Positions 41,968 to 52,404 of a DNA stretch of 64,000 bases are shown here, piece after piece. Under the pieces are notes generated by a model, which searched no databases, was not told where the DNA came from, and saw only the letters and a list, made by a program, of their open reading frames with translations. Position numbers and translations under genes: made by a program. Positions within the stretch are counted from its first letter, which is position 1, and each line of letters opens with the position of its first letter. The DNA comes from Sugiyamaella lignohabitans (taxonomy: Eukaryota; Ascomycota; Dipodascomycetes; Dipodascales; Trichomonascaceae): positions 2,728,001-2,792,000 of the forward strand of contig NC_031672.1 in NCBI RefSeq assembly GCF_001640025.1. The letters are read 5' to 3'.

Positions 41968-43779
41968 ATGGGTGACTTTTTCTTTACCAACGGTGATTAT
42001 CGTCCTTCTAATGGAACCCACAAGGTCCCTCGTCGTCCTGTTTTGAGTGACGTCCATTGCGGTGTCTCTGTGCCCAAGTATGGTGCTTGTGCACAACTAG
42101 AGAACCGTCGTCCTGCCAGACGTTCTGCTTTTGCTTATCACAAGGTTTTGATCCTTGAATGTTCCCCCGATGACTCTGGTGTCTCGGTTGGATCTGATGA
42201 GACCCTCAACGAACCCACCGTTTGGAAACCCATTGATATTGTTGCCGAACAAGCTTATCGTGAAAACTCTGCTCCCATTGATAATGATGATGACAACTCC
42301 TCTGAGTGGTCTTTTGAGGCTGGAGACGAGGCTGCCTTTACCACCCGCCAAATTCAAACTACTTGGTCCGAAGAGAACACTGAAGCTACCTGGACTACCC
42401 CTGCTGCCTCTTGGGCTCTATCTGATTGCCCTATTGAAATTGATGAGAATGACTCTACTCCTGAGTCCCATGGCGATGTTACATTGGTTGAGTCGCCTTT
42501 GGAAACCACTCACAGTGACTTGGCTGAATCTGAGGAAATCACTCCTGTCGAGGTGGATGATCAAACCCCTTGCGCAATGACCATCGAGGGCAGTTGTTCT
42601 ATTGACAGCCTTGTTGTTGCGATTATTGCCGTTGCAAACTTATACAAGGGTTTGCCACAATTGATTGTTTCTGGTGGCCTTCAAGCTGACCCAGAATCCG
42701 AGCTTCCCCAAACAGCTCCTTTGGCTCCATCGAAGCCTATTGCTCAAACTCCCTCTGACGATTTGGTCATTCAGGTTGAGGAAGTCGACAAGTCCAAGAC
42801 ACCATTGTTGTTGACAAGAGCCAAGGCAAAGCTGACTACTCTTACTGGTCTCGCTGCCCCTATCACGAAATCCACTCTTATGTTTAATGGAGTTCAATCT
42901 GCCGTCTATGCTACTCCCCTTAGTAGCCAAGAAGTCCTCACTATGGAGAACAAGAAATACAGACTTGATGGAGGTGCCATTATTAAGGCCTATTCGCCTA
43001 TTGTTTATCAGGACATCCGCACCCTTTGTGGAATTGACTATCATGAGTTTTTGAACTCGTTTGTTTTGCAGTCTGACTTGACTAAGACTAAATCTCCTGG
43101 TAAATCTGGATCCGATTTCTTGTTTACACCTAATGGCAAGTACATTATTAAGACCATCAAACGCAAAGAGCACAACGTCATTGCTAATGCGGACTTTTTG
43201 GCCGACTATTACAATCATATCAAGGCCCACCCCGGTACCCAGCTCCCTTTCTATCTTGGAAACTTCACCCTTATTGCTGATGGAAAGAAGACTCACTTTG
43301 TCATTATGAAGAATTTGCTTCAGAAGAAGACTGATCTGATTTACGATCTTAAGGGATCGAGCCATGACCGACGTGCTGGACCTAGAAAAGACAATCGTGG
43401 TCGTGTAGTGTTCAAGGACCTTGACTGGACTGACAAACACGAGGCTATCTGCATGAGTCAAGAGGACCGAGACAAATTAATGGTTCAAGTCTCAAAGGAT
43501 GTCGATTTCTTGAAGCGACACAATATCATGGATTATTCATTGTTGGTAGGACTTCAGAGTGACACTCGTACTTGTGAACAACAACCTGTTATTGGTATGA
43601 TTGATACCCTCTGCCCCTTTAGTTGGCGCAAGAGAGCGGAGACCACTGTCAAAGGACTGATATTTGGCAGATCCGCTGTAGATGTTGTTCACCCTGCAAA
43701 GTATGGAGCCAGATTCCTTAATTTCGTTCAATCTGCCGTGGTCCCTGGACCTGGCGGGTCAGTGTCTACTCGTTGTTAA
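41968..43779 (+). CDS. PIPK-family phosphatidylinositol phosphate kinase-like protein (copy D)
   Basis: 603 aa. The N-terminal half (1-290) is acidic and probably disordered; the PIPK core spans about 300-592. All hallmark motifs are kept: SPGKSGSDF 376-384, IIKTI with Lys395, DLKGS 460-464, MDYSLLVG 521-528 and GMID 543-546. In the activation loop (KRAETTVKG) a Glu sits where type I PIP5 kinases have one, which would be compatible with PIP5-kinase-like specificity. No Mss4-like N-terminal sequence was seen, so this is a lineage-specific paralogue. It is about 96% identical to copy E over the part visible, and the copies share their 3' flank. ATG at 41968 is preceded by the shared leader. Confidence 0.88.
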   Translation: MGDFFFTNGDYRPSNGTHKVPRRPVLSDVHCGVSVPKYGACAQLENRRPARRSAFAYHKVLILECSPDDSGVSVGSDETLNEPTVWKPIDIVAEQAYRENSAPIDNDDDNSSEWSFEAGDEAAFTTRQIQTTWSEENTEATWTTPAASWALSDCPIEIDENDSTPESHGDVTLVESPLETTHSDLAESEEITPVEVDDQTPCAMTIEGSCSIDSLVVAIIAVANLYKGLPQLIVSGGLQADPESELPQTAPLAPSKPIAQTPSDDLVIQVEEVDKSKTPLLLTRAKAKLTTLTGLAAPITKSTLMFNGVQSAVYATPLSSQEVLTMENKKYRLDGGAIIKAYSPIVYQDIRTLCGIDYHEFLNSFVLQSDLTKTKSPGKSGSDFLFTPNGKYIIKTIKRKEHNVIANADFLADYYNHIKAHPGTQLPFYLGNFTLIADGKKTHFVIMKNLLQKKTDLIYDLKGSSHDRRAGPRKDNRGRVVFKDLDWTDKHEAICMSQEDRDKLMVQVSKDVDFLKRHNIMDYSLLVGLQSDTRTCEQQPVIGMIDTLCPFSWRKRAETTVKGLIFGRSAVDVVHPAKYGARFLNFVQSAVVPGPGGSVSTRC

Positions 43780-44690
43780 GTTCTTCTTTCATTATGTGCG
43801 GTTATCTGGTCAGTCTAGCATGATTCGGGGCTTTCTATTGCCTTGTGCGTTGCTCCCTTCCTCTCGAGGGACCAATACTAGCTAAGACTATTAGTTCATG
43901 GTCAGACTATCTTGTTATTTGATAATTGACGAACAGAATTACAAAGTAATCTTCAAAGGCTCCTTTGTCATGGTTTCAATTTGGTACTCACTTCTGATTA
44001 GCGATCTTCAGTCGGCGGCATCCCGAGTCCCGGCTGTTATTTGCTATCATTCATTGGCTCACAGGTCCCAAGTCTGACAATTTGCTCATCGTCCCTTGTT
44101 GTTCACTTCATCTGTCGCCTCGCACACCGCGAGCAGACGACGATTTAGACCGTTCGACTACAGTAGAGCTGGCTCCTCGCCAGTCTACTCCTGGACATTC
44201 TTGAATCCTTCCAATTGCGGCGCTTCCTTAGCGACATTTTGGACTTGGATCTCAAGGCTCACAATCTCTATGGACGGACGATGAGCACTCAGACTTGACC
44301 TTAGGTGGACATCCCCTACTTATCCACCTGGCCACTGGACTTTTAATAGTACCTCCCCTTACCATGTCATGGACTCTGGGATCCAGATCTACGATTCAGA
44401 TCTCGACAAATCAATTCAATGGGCTAGCTGATTCTGTTCTAATGGGATTCCTGGTATTGACGGAAACATCCCTCGCCTCTCACAGAGGTGGCAGACACTT
44501 ATTCACGAACAGAAGCTAAGACTAGCTAGTGGTAACCGCACACTTGATCGATTGAACTTAACCCTATTACTTTACTGATTATTGTTTCGATGAATTGTCT
44601 CCTGTACTTAATATTAATTCTATTATTTTTGTTTATATGGAATGCTTTCTTCACCAGCTTTCCGGTTCATTTATATATTTGACAGAAAAG
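42972..44690 (+). repeat. Left arm of a 1.7 kb inverted repeat (matches 62285-64000 inverted)
   Basis: From the middle of PIPK D through its stop and about 900 bp of 3' flank. The copy at the right end of the window is the reverse complement with few substitutions in both coding and non-coding parts. Similarity fades near 44690. The true outer limit is unknown because the window ends inside the other arm. Confidence 0.92.
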
Positions 44691-46025
44691 GACTCGAATG
44701 TAACCCAAGGAGCGGTATCGCTATTGACTCGATAAGTTGTACCACCTGATAACTGAAGGTACTTGACTTATGCCATAATTAAACAGACACACAAAAGCTA
44801 AGGCTAACCATGTAAGTGGTTCCAGGGGGATTTAGCCAGAGCGGAAAACTATTCTTCTAACTGGTAATAGTCATATTCTTATTAGCATACGACACAAGCA
44901 GAACGATACAGTTTAAAAGTCATTCCCGAATACTTGCAGTTGAATATCTTTGACTGTTATAGAGACTTCGTCTATAATAGTCTTAGTATCACAAGTTCTA
45001 ACATTAGTATGGGATATCATGTCATACTAGATGACAGCATAGCAAAGGCTCTTTTAATCTCATTCTCTATGTATTTGGTTTCCAGCTCTCTTCACTGTCG
45101 GTTCTGTTAGGTACTACTTCTCATTTCAAATGTTCCTCTAGTATAGGCTATGATTGTAGAGGAATATGGTAAAGGAGTTATTAGGCATGTTATGTAATTT
45201 AGTTTTATGGCATGATCTACAAAAACTCGGCTCCCTCTAGCAGTTTTCGAACTGTTATAGTTTGAGAATTCTGATCATATTAACGCTTAAGACCTGAGAT
45301 GTCTAGAAAGAGCGACGCCATAAAATATATCTCCATTTTCCTTCAACATATGGCCCAGACCTCGTACCATATGGTATCTCTATCCCATCCAATGTCTTCG
45401 AGCAAATATTGTCCCCTAGTATCATAAGACGGTCATTCGTCCACAGTTGGTCCGAACTATTCTCCGTCACAGCGCCTTGTCTTGCTACTCTGAATTGCGA
45501 TCATTTAGATATGCGATTTCCATCCCAACATTAATTCGCCCGAGTCTCCTTTCTATTCATTTAACTGCTTAACTTAACTAAAAATGAATCTAAATTACAT
45601 TTATCTCTCTGGGCACAAATTCTTTATATACAGGGGCCATATATATATGAGAATATTATTGTTATTGCTACTATATTGCGTTATCCAGGTGCAATCATCT
45701 TGAGATCATTGCCACATAAGGAAAATTAGCATTCTCAACCACTTTCTAAATCTATCACTCTTAACACTGAACAAGTTCCCTTGTTTTTAATGTGATAATT
45801 CGAAAACACCTTGAATAAACTCAGTGTTGAAGTAGTCGTTGGCGAACCTAGACAGTTGACGCGGCTCACTGGATAAGCTGGTATTATGCAAAATGTATGT
45901 TGTAGATTGTTGCAGAATCAGATATCTCAGTGGTTACTGGAAATACAGGTATATGAATTGGATTTCGATTGATTAGGACGGTTATTGCAATTGGGAGCCG
46001 GAAATTGTAACTCTAGAGTAGTAAT
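43780..46025. other. Gene-free stretch downstream of PIPK D
   Basis: The first 900 bp belong to the inverted repeat and the 3' module. The remaining 1.3 kb up to the Prp4-type kinase gene is AT-rich with no supported feature. Confidence 0.6.
44040..44340 (+). repeat. PIPK-associated 3' module, copy of gene D
   Basis: Starts about 260 bp past the PIPK D stop, with the blocks AACAAGGGACG-type (inverse strand), TCGCACACCGCGAGC and GCGACATTTTGGA that recur beyond genes A and E. Spacing from the stop codon is nearly the same in A and D. Confidence 0.75.
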
Positions 46026-47534
46026 ATGGAAGACAGGGGCAATGAAGAACTTACTGAGGATGAGGTGATTCAGCAAAGAGCAGCCAAGAGACAGAAGCTA
46101 ATGCAAGATCTCAAGTTAAAGGGAATTGTTGGTATAAATAACAGTGTCCAGTCGGAAAATAACAATGATCCAGAAAGTAATATACAAGAACATTCTACAG
46201 ATAACAATGTGTTAGCACAAACTGATAATAATGTGTTGAGTGGGCCCCAACAAGATATGCAGGCATCTGACTCGGACTCGGACTCTGATGATATGTTTGA
46301 TAATGAAGAAGCCGATGTAGAGGTCAAAAACTCCAACCCCAACTCTGGTAAGCATTTACAACTCCATGAAAGTATGCTGGACAACTGGGATGATGTGGAA
46401 GGCTACTATAGAATAATTCCAGGAGAACTTATTGACGATCGATATCAAGTAATGTCAACTTTGGGAAGAGGTGTGTTCGCAGCTGTAGTGAGAGCAATCG
46501 ACCTTAGTAATAATGGTTCGGGGGAAACCCAGGTTGGAGACAATGGGGGTGCTACTACAGCATCCGCGGGGGGCAGAAAAGATAGAAGTACTGCTACTGC
46601 TAAAAACGGGTCCACTGGTAAAAATAAAGTCGAAACCAATCTTGTTGCAATCAAAATAATTCGTAATAATGAAACAATGACCAAAGCAGGATTGAAAGAG
46701 GTAGAGATGCTTGAAAAGTTGAATGCCAGGGACCCCAAGCACGTTCGAAATGTGGTTCGCCTACTCAGGTCATTTGAACATAAAAACCATTTATGCCTTG
46801 TATTTGAAAACTTGAACTCCAACCTTAGAGAAATCCTTAAAAAGTTTGGCCGTGATATTGGTTTGAACATACAAGCAATTAGACAATATTCAAAGCAAAT
46901 GATCCAAGGGCTAGATTTATTGCGGGAATGCGAGATTATACATGCTGATATCAAACCTGACAACATTCTAGTCGACGATTCCAAGACAGTAGTGAAGATA
47001 GCCGATTTAGGGTCTGCACTGGAATACAATACAGATATGGAAGTCACGTCGTATCTTGTATCACGATTTTATCGTGCCCCTGAGCTACTGCTAGGACTAG
47101 ACTACGATTTTGCCATTGATATGTGGTCGCTTGGTTGTTCATTATATGAATTATATACAGGAAAAATATTGTTCCCAGGTCAGACCAACAATCAAATGCT
47201 CAAACTCATGATGGAGTTAAAAGGCAAAGTGAACCATAGGATGATACGAAAAGGGAAATTCTCACTCAGTAAGGACTATTTTAATGGCGACATGGACTTT
47301 ATCAGCCATGAAACTGACAAAGTGACTGGAGAACCCGTTGGTAAGGTGATCAAAGACGTTGGCCCAAAAGAGTCACTGAAATTGAAACTGCGTGGGATGG
47401 AAACCCCTGGAACAGAAGAGTATGTTCTGCTTGAGCAGTTTGTCGACCTTCTCGATCGCATGTTGGCACTTGACCCCAGCAAACGTATTAAGCCACAGGA
47501 AGCGCTGACACATCCTTTCCTGGATGGTTTCTGA
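46026..47534 (+). CDS. PRP4: Prp4-type (PRPF4B) CMGC protein kinase
   Basis: 502 aa Ser/Thr kinase of the CMGC/DYRK-related Prp4 group, which phosphorylates spliceosomal U4/U6.U5 proteins for B-complex activation. The N-terminus (1-130) is acidic and Ser/Asp-rich. The kinase domain runs from about 138 to 500: glycine loop LGRGVFAAVVRA, VAIKII Lys, HADIKPDN catalytic loop, IADLGSA (DFG is DLG), SYLVSRFYRAPE P+1 loop and DMWSLGCSLYELYTGKILFPG. An approximately 45-residue Gly/Thr/Lys-rich insert lies between the glycine loop and VAIK. Retention of this splicing kinase, which S. cerevisiae lacks (its PRP4 is a different gene), fits an earlier-branching yeast. The name follows the S. pombe gene. 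Convergent with the mL43 gene. Confidence 0.88.
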   Translation: MEDRGNEELTEDEVIQQRAAKRQKLMQDLKLKGIVGINNSVQSENNNDPESNIQEHSTDNNVLAQTDNNVLSGPQQDMQASDSDSDSDDMFDNEEADVEVKNSNPNSGKHLQLHESMLDNWDDVEGYYRIIPGELIDDRYQVMSTLGRGVFAAVVRAIDLSNNGSGETQVGDNGGATTASAGGRKDRSTATAKNGSTGKNKVETNLVAIKIIRNNETMTKAGLKEVEMLEKLNARDPKHVRNVVRLLRSFEHKNHLCLVFENLNSNLREILKKFGRDIGLNIQAIRQYSKQMIQGLDLLRECEIIHADIKPDNILVDDSKTVVKIADLGSALEYNTDMEVTSYLVSRFYRAPELLLGLDYDFAIDMWSLGCSLYELYTGKILFPGQTNNQMLKLMMELKGKVNHRMIRKGKFSLSKDYFNGDMDFISHETDKVTGEPVGKVIKDVGPKESLKLKLRGMETPGTEEYVLLEQFVDLLDRMLALDPSKRIKPQEALTHPFLDGF

Positions 47535-47749
47535 ATGCGCATCCATGCTCATCGTAATCTTGGCTGTGTTTTCACCACATTCCAGTAGGGCACTGATTTA
47601 TGTGGGAACAACAGTCTAGATTGTGATTCAAACTAAAACCGGGTTGAAGGGTGAAACAATGGCCTAAACGCCAGGATGACTAGCAATAAACAATTGAGCT
47701 GGTTAAATATTATATTATGTACAAATGTAAGATATGAATGCTAATGACT

Positions 47750-48334
47750 TTAAACTTTGTATCTGAACTCCTGGCCAACATGGAAAGGAGACCAGATGCC
47801 ACGAACAGATGGGTTTTTGCTCTCCACTGACCGCGTGTAGTTTTGTAATTTCTTGCCACTACTGTTGGCTAGCACACTGATCTTTTCAGCAATTTTGCTA
47901 GGTTCGTAGTTACGAACACAGATGACCTTTTCCTTGCCATTCACGTACTCTCCCTTGATAACTGGGTGGCCGGTCTCTTTGACAATCTCAAATTCAATCT
48001 TGGGGTTCTCCTTAGCAATGCGCTTTATATCTTCTACTAAGAAGTTTCTAACCTGGTTAGCATATATTCGAGACTTTGACAGTTTGGACTCCAGTCCCAG
48101 CCCCATATCTCGTCTCTCGTCATTCCTAGCAAACTGCTTAAAAAAAAGAGGAACAGAACTTGGGTCCAAATTATAGCTGTTGGCCAAAAATGACCAAATA
48201 TAAACTCACCTCATTCCACGAGAGCTACCTCCCCAGTTGCAATACCGCAGAGTGATTTTACGGCATTGAAGAATGAACGATCCAACACCATTCACAGAGC
48301 GCGGAAGGACGTGTCTCGCTACCTGCGCGGGCAT
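47750..48334 (-). CDS. MRPL51: Mitochondrial large ribosomal subunit protein mL43, two exons
   Basis: 140 aa, the same length as yeast Mrpl51 (mL43), with the L51/S25/CI-B8 thioredoxin-like fold. Exon 1 at 48334-48210 encodes [20 protein letters not shown], then [19 protein letters not shown]. Exon 2 at 48047-47750 continues with [38 protein letters not shown] and ends [17 protein letters not shown]. The exon 2 frame also extends upstream into the intron, but that part has no family similarity. The intron (162 nt) is phase 2 with donor GTGAGT. Works in the mitochondrial ribosome. Divergent from the complex I assembly factor gene. Confidence 0.93.
48048..48209 (-). other. MRPL51: mL43 intron
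   Basis: 162 nt, donor GTGAGT, branch GCTAACC and acceptor GTTAG only about ten bases later. An earlier acceptor (AACCAG) would break the frame. Confidence 0.8.
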
Positions 48335-48983
48335 TTTTAACTTTGTGAAAATAATAAATAATAAGCAGAATCGTTTGTGTCGGGATTGTTGTTCTTATCC
48401 TTCAATTCGATTCAATTTTGATTATCACAGTTCCATGCGTCGTCAAATCATGAAAAATTGGAGACGGGTTAGGGTATATATTTGATATTGTGATAAGTAC
48501 ATATATATATATATATATATATTGGAAGAAAAAAAAGATGTCGCTCAGTTTTGAACCCTAGCCAGTCCGACTTGATTCAGTGGAGACGTCGAGCATCATC
48601 AATCTGAGTCCCAAGGATAAATGGTAATCTTGGCTGGGGATTTACTTCACATCAAATACACGCAAGGGTCTAGAATGAATGTAGTATGAAAACTTGACCG
48701 GCTCTTTTCTTTCTCTTTAACTTTTTTTTCACTGTTTTTCAGCCTGCCTGCTAATTCTATTCTTAATACTATTTCATAGTAGTTTCTAGAACTACATAAT
48801 TTATTACTCGGTACTTTTATTAACCCTCTTTAAAGTCTGTCCAAACTGTAATAGAGATAAGGTGAGATTCCATTAAGGAGGCAGATCATATCAGTAGCCC
48901 AATCACGTGATAATTTTTTCTGGAATACCTACTCTGTGAATATGATTCCAGTCAGCAAACTTCACTAACGGACCAGGATCACG
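48335..48983. other. Divergent promoter region of mL43 and the complex I assembly factor
   Basis: 650 bp with an (AT)n run at 48501-48522, poly-pyrimidine stretches and a CACGTGAT at 48903-48910. No gene is seen. Confidence 0.55.
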
Positions 48984-49728
48984 ATGTTCAAGCCGGCCAG
49001 GCAGCTTTATATTCTGCCCTCCAATGGAGTCCGTTTGTTGAGTTTCCGGAACTTTAATGTACGGACGATTAGACAGCTTAGTGAGATTCGCTACTATTCG
49101 TCCTCACCTGGAATAGGCCAACGGCGAAAGCCACTTACCAAAGCCCAGCCAGAAAACTCGGACGGACCAGTGCCAAGAGCTATGTTATCAGCAGAAGAAT
49201 CACAAAGAATTCCTCAAGGAAACTTATCAGATTATAATCTTTACAGCGAGCTGGAACCACCTGCCAACAATGTCGATTCTGTTACTGACAATGGGTTTCT
49301 TCTTAGTACAGGAGGTAAAATCGAGTCCACAGATCCAAATCATCCTACTGGGCTAATTCTGTTGGGCACAGAAGCTTTCCAGGTAGACATGAGTGGTGCA
49401 TTTACGGGTCTGGACACTGGGATTGTTGAAATCAGCAAACAAATCATTGGAATCTTCGAGGTTGCCCATCCTAAACCAGAGATTCTTGTGGTAGGGCTGG
49501 GTGGAAAGTCTCGTATTCTCGGACCGAAAACCAGCGAATATTTTCGTTCCTTGGGAATGCGACTTCAAATATCAAATACTGTAAGTTCGATCTGTGAAGG
49601 AGTCAATGTCGGATCCATCCTTGGTGCATACTAACACAGCTTAGGAACATGGCGCAAGCTATTTTGATCTCCTCGCTACTGAGCGCAGGCTTCAAGTTGG
49701 AGCTCTTCTCCTGCCTCCTAATCTATAA
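48984..49728 (+). CDS. Mth938/NDUFAF3-family complex I assembly factor, two exons
   Basis: 226 aa from exons 48984-49580 and 49645-49728. The first 50 residues are basic with hydroxyl and aromatic residues (FKPARQLYILPSNG, RYYSS), typical of a mitochondrial targeting peptide. The rest has the DUF498/Mth938 fold: GFLLSTGGKIES, EISKQIIGIFEVAHPKPEIL, VVGLGGKSR and, after splicing, ISNTEHGASYFDLLATERR ending in ALLLPPNL. Unspliced, the frame would lose that conserved end after ISNT, so the intron is needed. NDUFAF3 assists early assembly of respiratory complex I, implying this yeast has the complex. The name is by family, not proven. Confidence 0.88.
49581..49644 (+). other. Intron in the complex I assembly factor gene
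   Basis: 64 nt, phase 0. Donor GTAAGT, branch TACTAAC, acceptor GCTTAG about 11 bases after. Confidence 0.88.
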
Positions 49729-50073
49729 TTTATCTGTAAATATTATTTCCTAATTCTTAGAACATGATGAAGTTCACGGTGTAATATCATAGCATGCATT
49801 TGGTCACTCCTTGTGCTTACGCTAACGTGTTAAATTGGGTGAGCTCTACCCCTCCCCCCACCCCTCTCCCAGCTGGTTGATTCTTTGACTCTGCCCTACA
49901 ATATAAATTCCAAAAAAAAATCCTAACGGCTTTAAAAGCGAGAAAATGGGGTCCAAGATAAAGCTCCAGTGCCCAGAGCATAAGCGTACCATATGTGTGA
50001 TGTTTATGCAGTTGGTGATTCGCATGTCGTATCATCACGGTGGTGAACCTAGCGAGAAGTACTAATCAACGGC
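49729..50073. other. Spacer upstream of SEC39
   Basis: 345 bp holding the 3' end of the assembly factor gene and the SEC39 promoter. No separate feature is seen. Confidence 0.5.
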
Positions 50074-52404
50074 ATGGAACGATTAATCCTAGCAGCCCAG
50101 CTGGCTTCCTTGGGCAAACTGGACAGTCTTAGGACTTTATTTGCATCTGAAAGAGAATATTTTATACTTGGAGACCCGTTTAGTCCTCACAGTGCCTGGT
50201 CAATTCTTCTTTTATTGGTTCCTGAAACAACAGATCCAGCTGATTATCTGCCTCTTGTCAGCGACATTCGCGCCAATGGCTTAGAACCAGATGCCAGTAT
50301 CATTCCAGAGACTGGTATTACGAATGAACTGGTTGTAAATCTTCCTGAAAGCCAGATTCAGTTAAGAGTGTCGAGACTATTAAGCGAGCTAAGAGCGCAG
50401 TCTAGTGAATTTGGTTGGCAAACCAGTAATTCACATTCCTTCAATGGCAATAATGGTATTAAGAATAGCAATGGACACACTGAAATCAACGGAGATGGCG
50501 TAGATGTTAATGCTAAGGATGATGGATCACAATTAGAACAGAGGTTTATCTCAGACAATGTATATACACAATGGCTTAAGTGCCGTCTTCGGGCTATTGA
50601 TAGATGCTGTGGACAGCTCGATTGGTTTGTTCCATTACTGGCTAATGCACCAGAAGCAGTTCAGGATTGGTACTATGGTACTGCCAACGTAGTAAACCAA
50701 TATCGTGCTTTATATGCTAGTTCTCCTGACCAATTCAGTCTTCAAAGTTTTGAGCAAACACCACCAGAAGAGAATATATGCCATTTACTTTCATCAACAT
50801 CGGCAACACGCGTTGCACGAGATTTTGAGAAGCTGGTTGTTCCATACATTTCATACCTTAATGCCTGGGAGCACAGTTTGAACAAGTGGATTGCAAAACA
50901 AGCTGAATCCAACCTCTTTGAAATACTTGTGCCCCTTTCTGAAGTAAACCAGTCCTCGGTTTTAGAAACACCTTTACTAGCTGCATGTTATTTGCACCCA
51001 GGTCATGGTATCAAAGATTTCGAGACGATACGAAACATATATCAGGGTATATTTACTAGTCAGAGAACGAGTGTATCGGGAGATGAGAGTAAGAAACTCC
51101 AAGATGTTGAAATCTTAACTTCTCCTATTGATTCATATGATTTTGAGAGCCTACTTTTGTCACCGAGAACAAAGCCAGATCAACAATCTTTACGGGTTCT
51201 CCTACAAACAGTAAATAGTTGCGAAGTTCTATCATCTATCGGGCTCCCGGCAAACATTAAATATGTGGTAAAGATGCAAACCAGTAGTACTGTTGAGGAA
51301 AAAAAAGAGCTCGCCCTTAAATATCTCGACAAAGCAAAGAGAGCAAAATCTTGGGTTAACATTAAAAATGATCTGAAAACATTGGCTGCTAGCCACTTGC
51401 TTGATGGAGTCGAAGACAATTGGATTGAATCAAAACTTATCTCAGAAGCTTTGAAGTCAAACGACTTTGATTTTGTTGGCCAGAACTTCTCTAACCACGG
51501 CATGTTTGTGGATATTGTGCTGGAGCACCTGTATTCCTTTTACGATAATAACCAGATGAAAAATGCGTCGCATTGTTTGCATTTGCTCCAATCGACTACA
51601 AGTTCTAAACCATCAGAGTCTAAAGATGTTGAACGCGCCAGTGCATTAATATTGGCAACACGCGAAATTTCTAAGTACGAGGGGATAACATTGAGCCCAC
51701 ATGAAATCAAGTCCAATGCACCGTTAGAAACAATCGATCACATTCTTTCGAACAATCAAATCAGCTATCGCGAGCTTCAACAACTTTCCAAAATTGCCGA
51801 TGACTTGGCATATGCTAACCAGTACGATGAAGTTATGGTGGACTCAGTATCAAGACAAATACGAGCTATGTGTGTTACCTATGCGCTTGTGAACGATAAT
51901 TTCAAGGTGGCATATGACTACTGTGTACCAGAATTCACTAGCTACAACGATGAGAATAAGACGAGTCTCATTGCCTGGACCTCGTGCTATCAAGTAGGAA
52001 AATACGTTTCGCCATTCTGGGATTTCCCACCTGCTTCTGTACTCGATCAACAACTCAATATTCTTTCACAGACACTTCGTATTTGCCCTAAAGAAAATAT
52101 CTCGTCTATCTTGCTAACCTGGAAGAAGAACAATAATCTGCGTCAGGAAATTACCCAAGACTCCAAGGCTCACAAAACTAATCACCAGGGATCCTCTCAC
52201 ACTGCAAGCTCGCTTAATACAGATCCGTCTCACTCAGCATACTCATCCCTCTCGGCTTCACGTATTGCCAAAGCGATCTCGTCATCTGCTGCTGAATTTA
52301 CATCTCCATCAAACCCAGCCGACTCGTCTTCAGGAAGACGGACACAGATCTCGAACATGCTCGTCAGCGGTCTCGGCTGGGCCATTGGTGCCAACCAACA
52401 GTAG
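50074..52404 (+). CDS. SEC39: Sec39 subunit of the Dsl1 tethering complex
   Basis: 776 aa protein of the Sec39/NAG family, an all-helical scaffold that joins Dsl1 and Tip20 in tethering COPI vesicles at the ER. The N-terminal part (LILAAQLASLGKLDSLRTLF, FSPHSAWSILLLLVPETTDP) and the later block (LACYLHPGHGIKDFETIRNI, CEVLSSIGLPANIKYV, KSWVNIKNDLKTLAASHLL) match the family layout. A 40-residue Asn/Gly-rich insert lies near 125-160 and a Ser-rich disordered tail covers the last 80 residues. It follows the assembly factor gene by 345 bp on the same strand and is convergent with NUP53. Confidence 0.85.
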   Translation: MERLILAAQLASLGKLDSLRTLFASEREYFILGDPFSPHSAWSILLLLVPETTDPADYLPLVSDIRANGLEPDASIIPETGITNELVVNLPESQIQLRVSRLLSELRAQSSEFGWQTSNSHSFNGNNGIKNSNGHTEINGDGVDVNAKDDGSQLEQRFISDNVYTQWLKCRLRAIDRCCGQLDWFVPLLANAPEAVQDWYYGTANVVNQYRALYASSPDQFSLQSFEQTPPEENICHLLSSTSATRVARDFEKLVVPYISYLNAWEHSLNKWIAKQAESNLFEILVPLSEVNQSSVLETPLLAACYLHPGHGIKDFETIRNIYQGIFTSQRTSVSGDESKKLQDVEILTSPIDSYDFESLLLSPRTKPDQQSLRVLLQTVNSCEVLSSIGLPANIKYVVKMQTSSTVEEKKELALKYLDKAKRAKSWVNIKNDLKTLAASHLLDGVEDNWIESKLISEALKSNDFDFVGQNFSNHGMFVDIVLEHLYSFYDNNQMKNASHCLHLLQSTTSSKPSESKDVERASALILATREISKYEGITLSPHEIKSNAPLETIDHILSNNQISYRELQQLSKIADDLAYANQYDEVMVDSVSRQIRAMCVTYALVNDNFKVAYDYCVPEFTSYNDENKTSLIAWTSCYQVGKYVSPFWDFPPASVLDQQLNILSQTLRICPKENISSILLTWKKNNNLRQEITQDSKAHKTNHQGSSHTASSLNTDPSHSAYSSLSASRIAKAISSSAAEFTSPSNPADSSSGRRTQISNMLVSGLGWAIGANQQ

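Noticed and set aside
42640..43461. Antisense frame within PIPK D
   Set aside because: Shadow of the PIPK D frame on the opposite strand; no promoter, no family match.
44096..44284. Small protein conserved between the D and E flanks (also 62670-62876)
   Set aside because: The copy beyond gene A has a 4-base indel that destroys the frame, so the similarity is explained by duplicated non-coding DNA.
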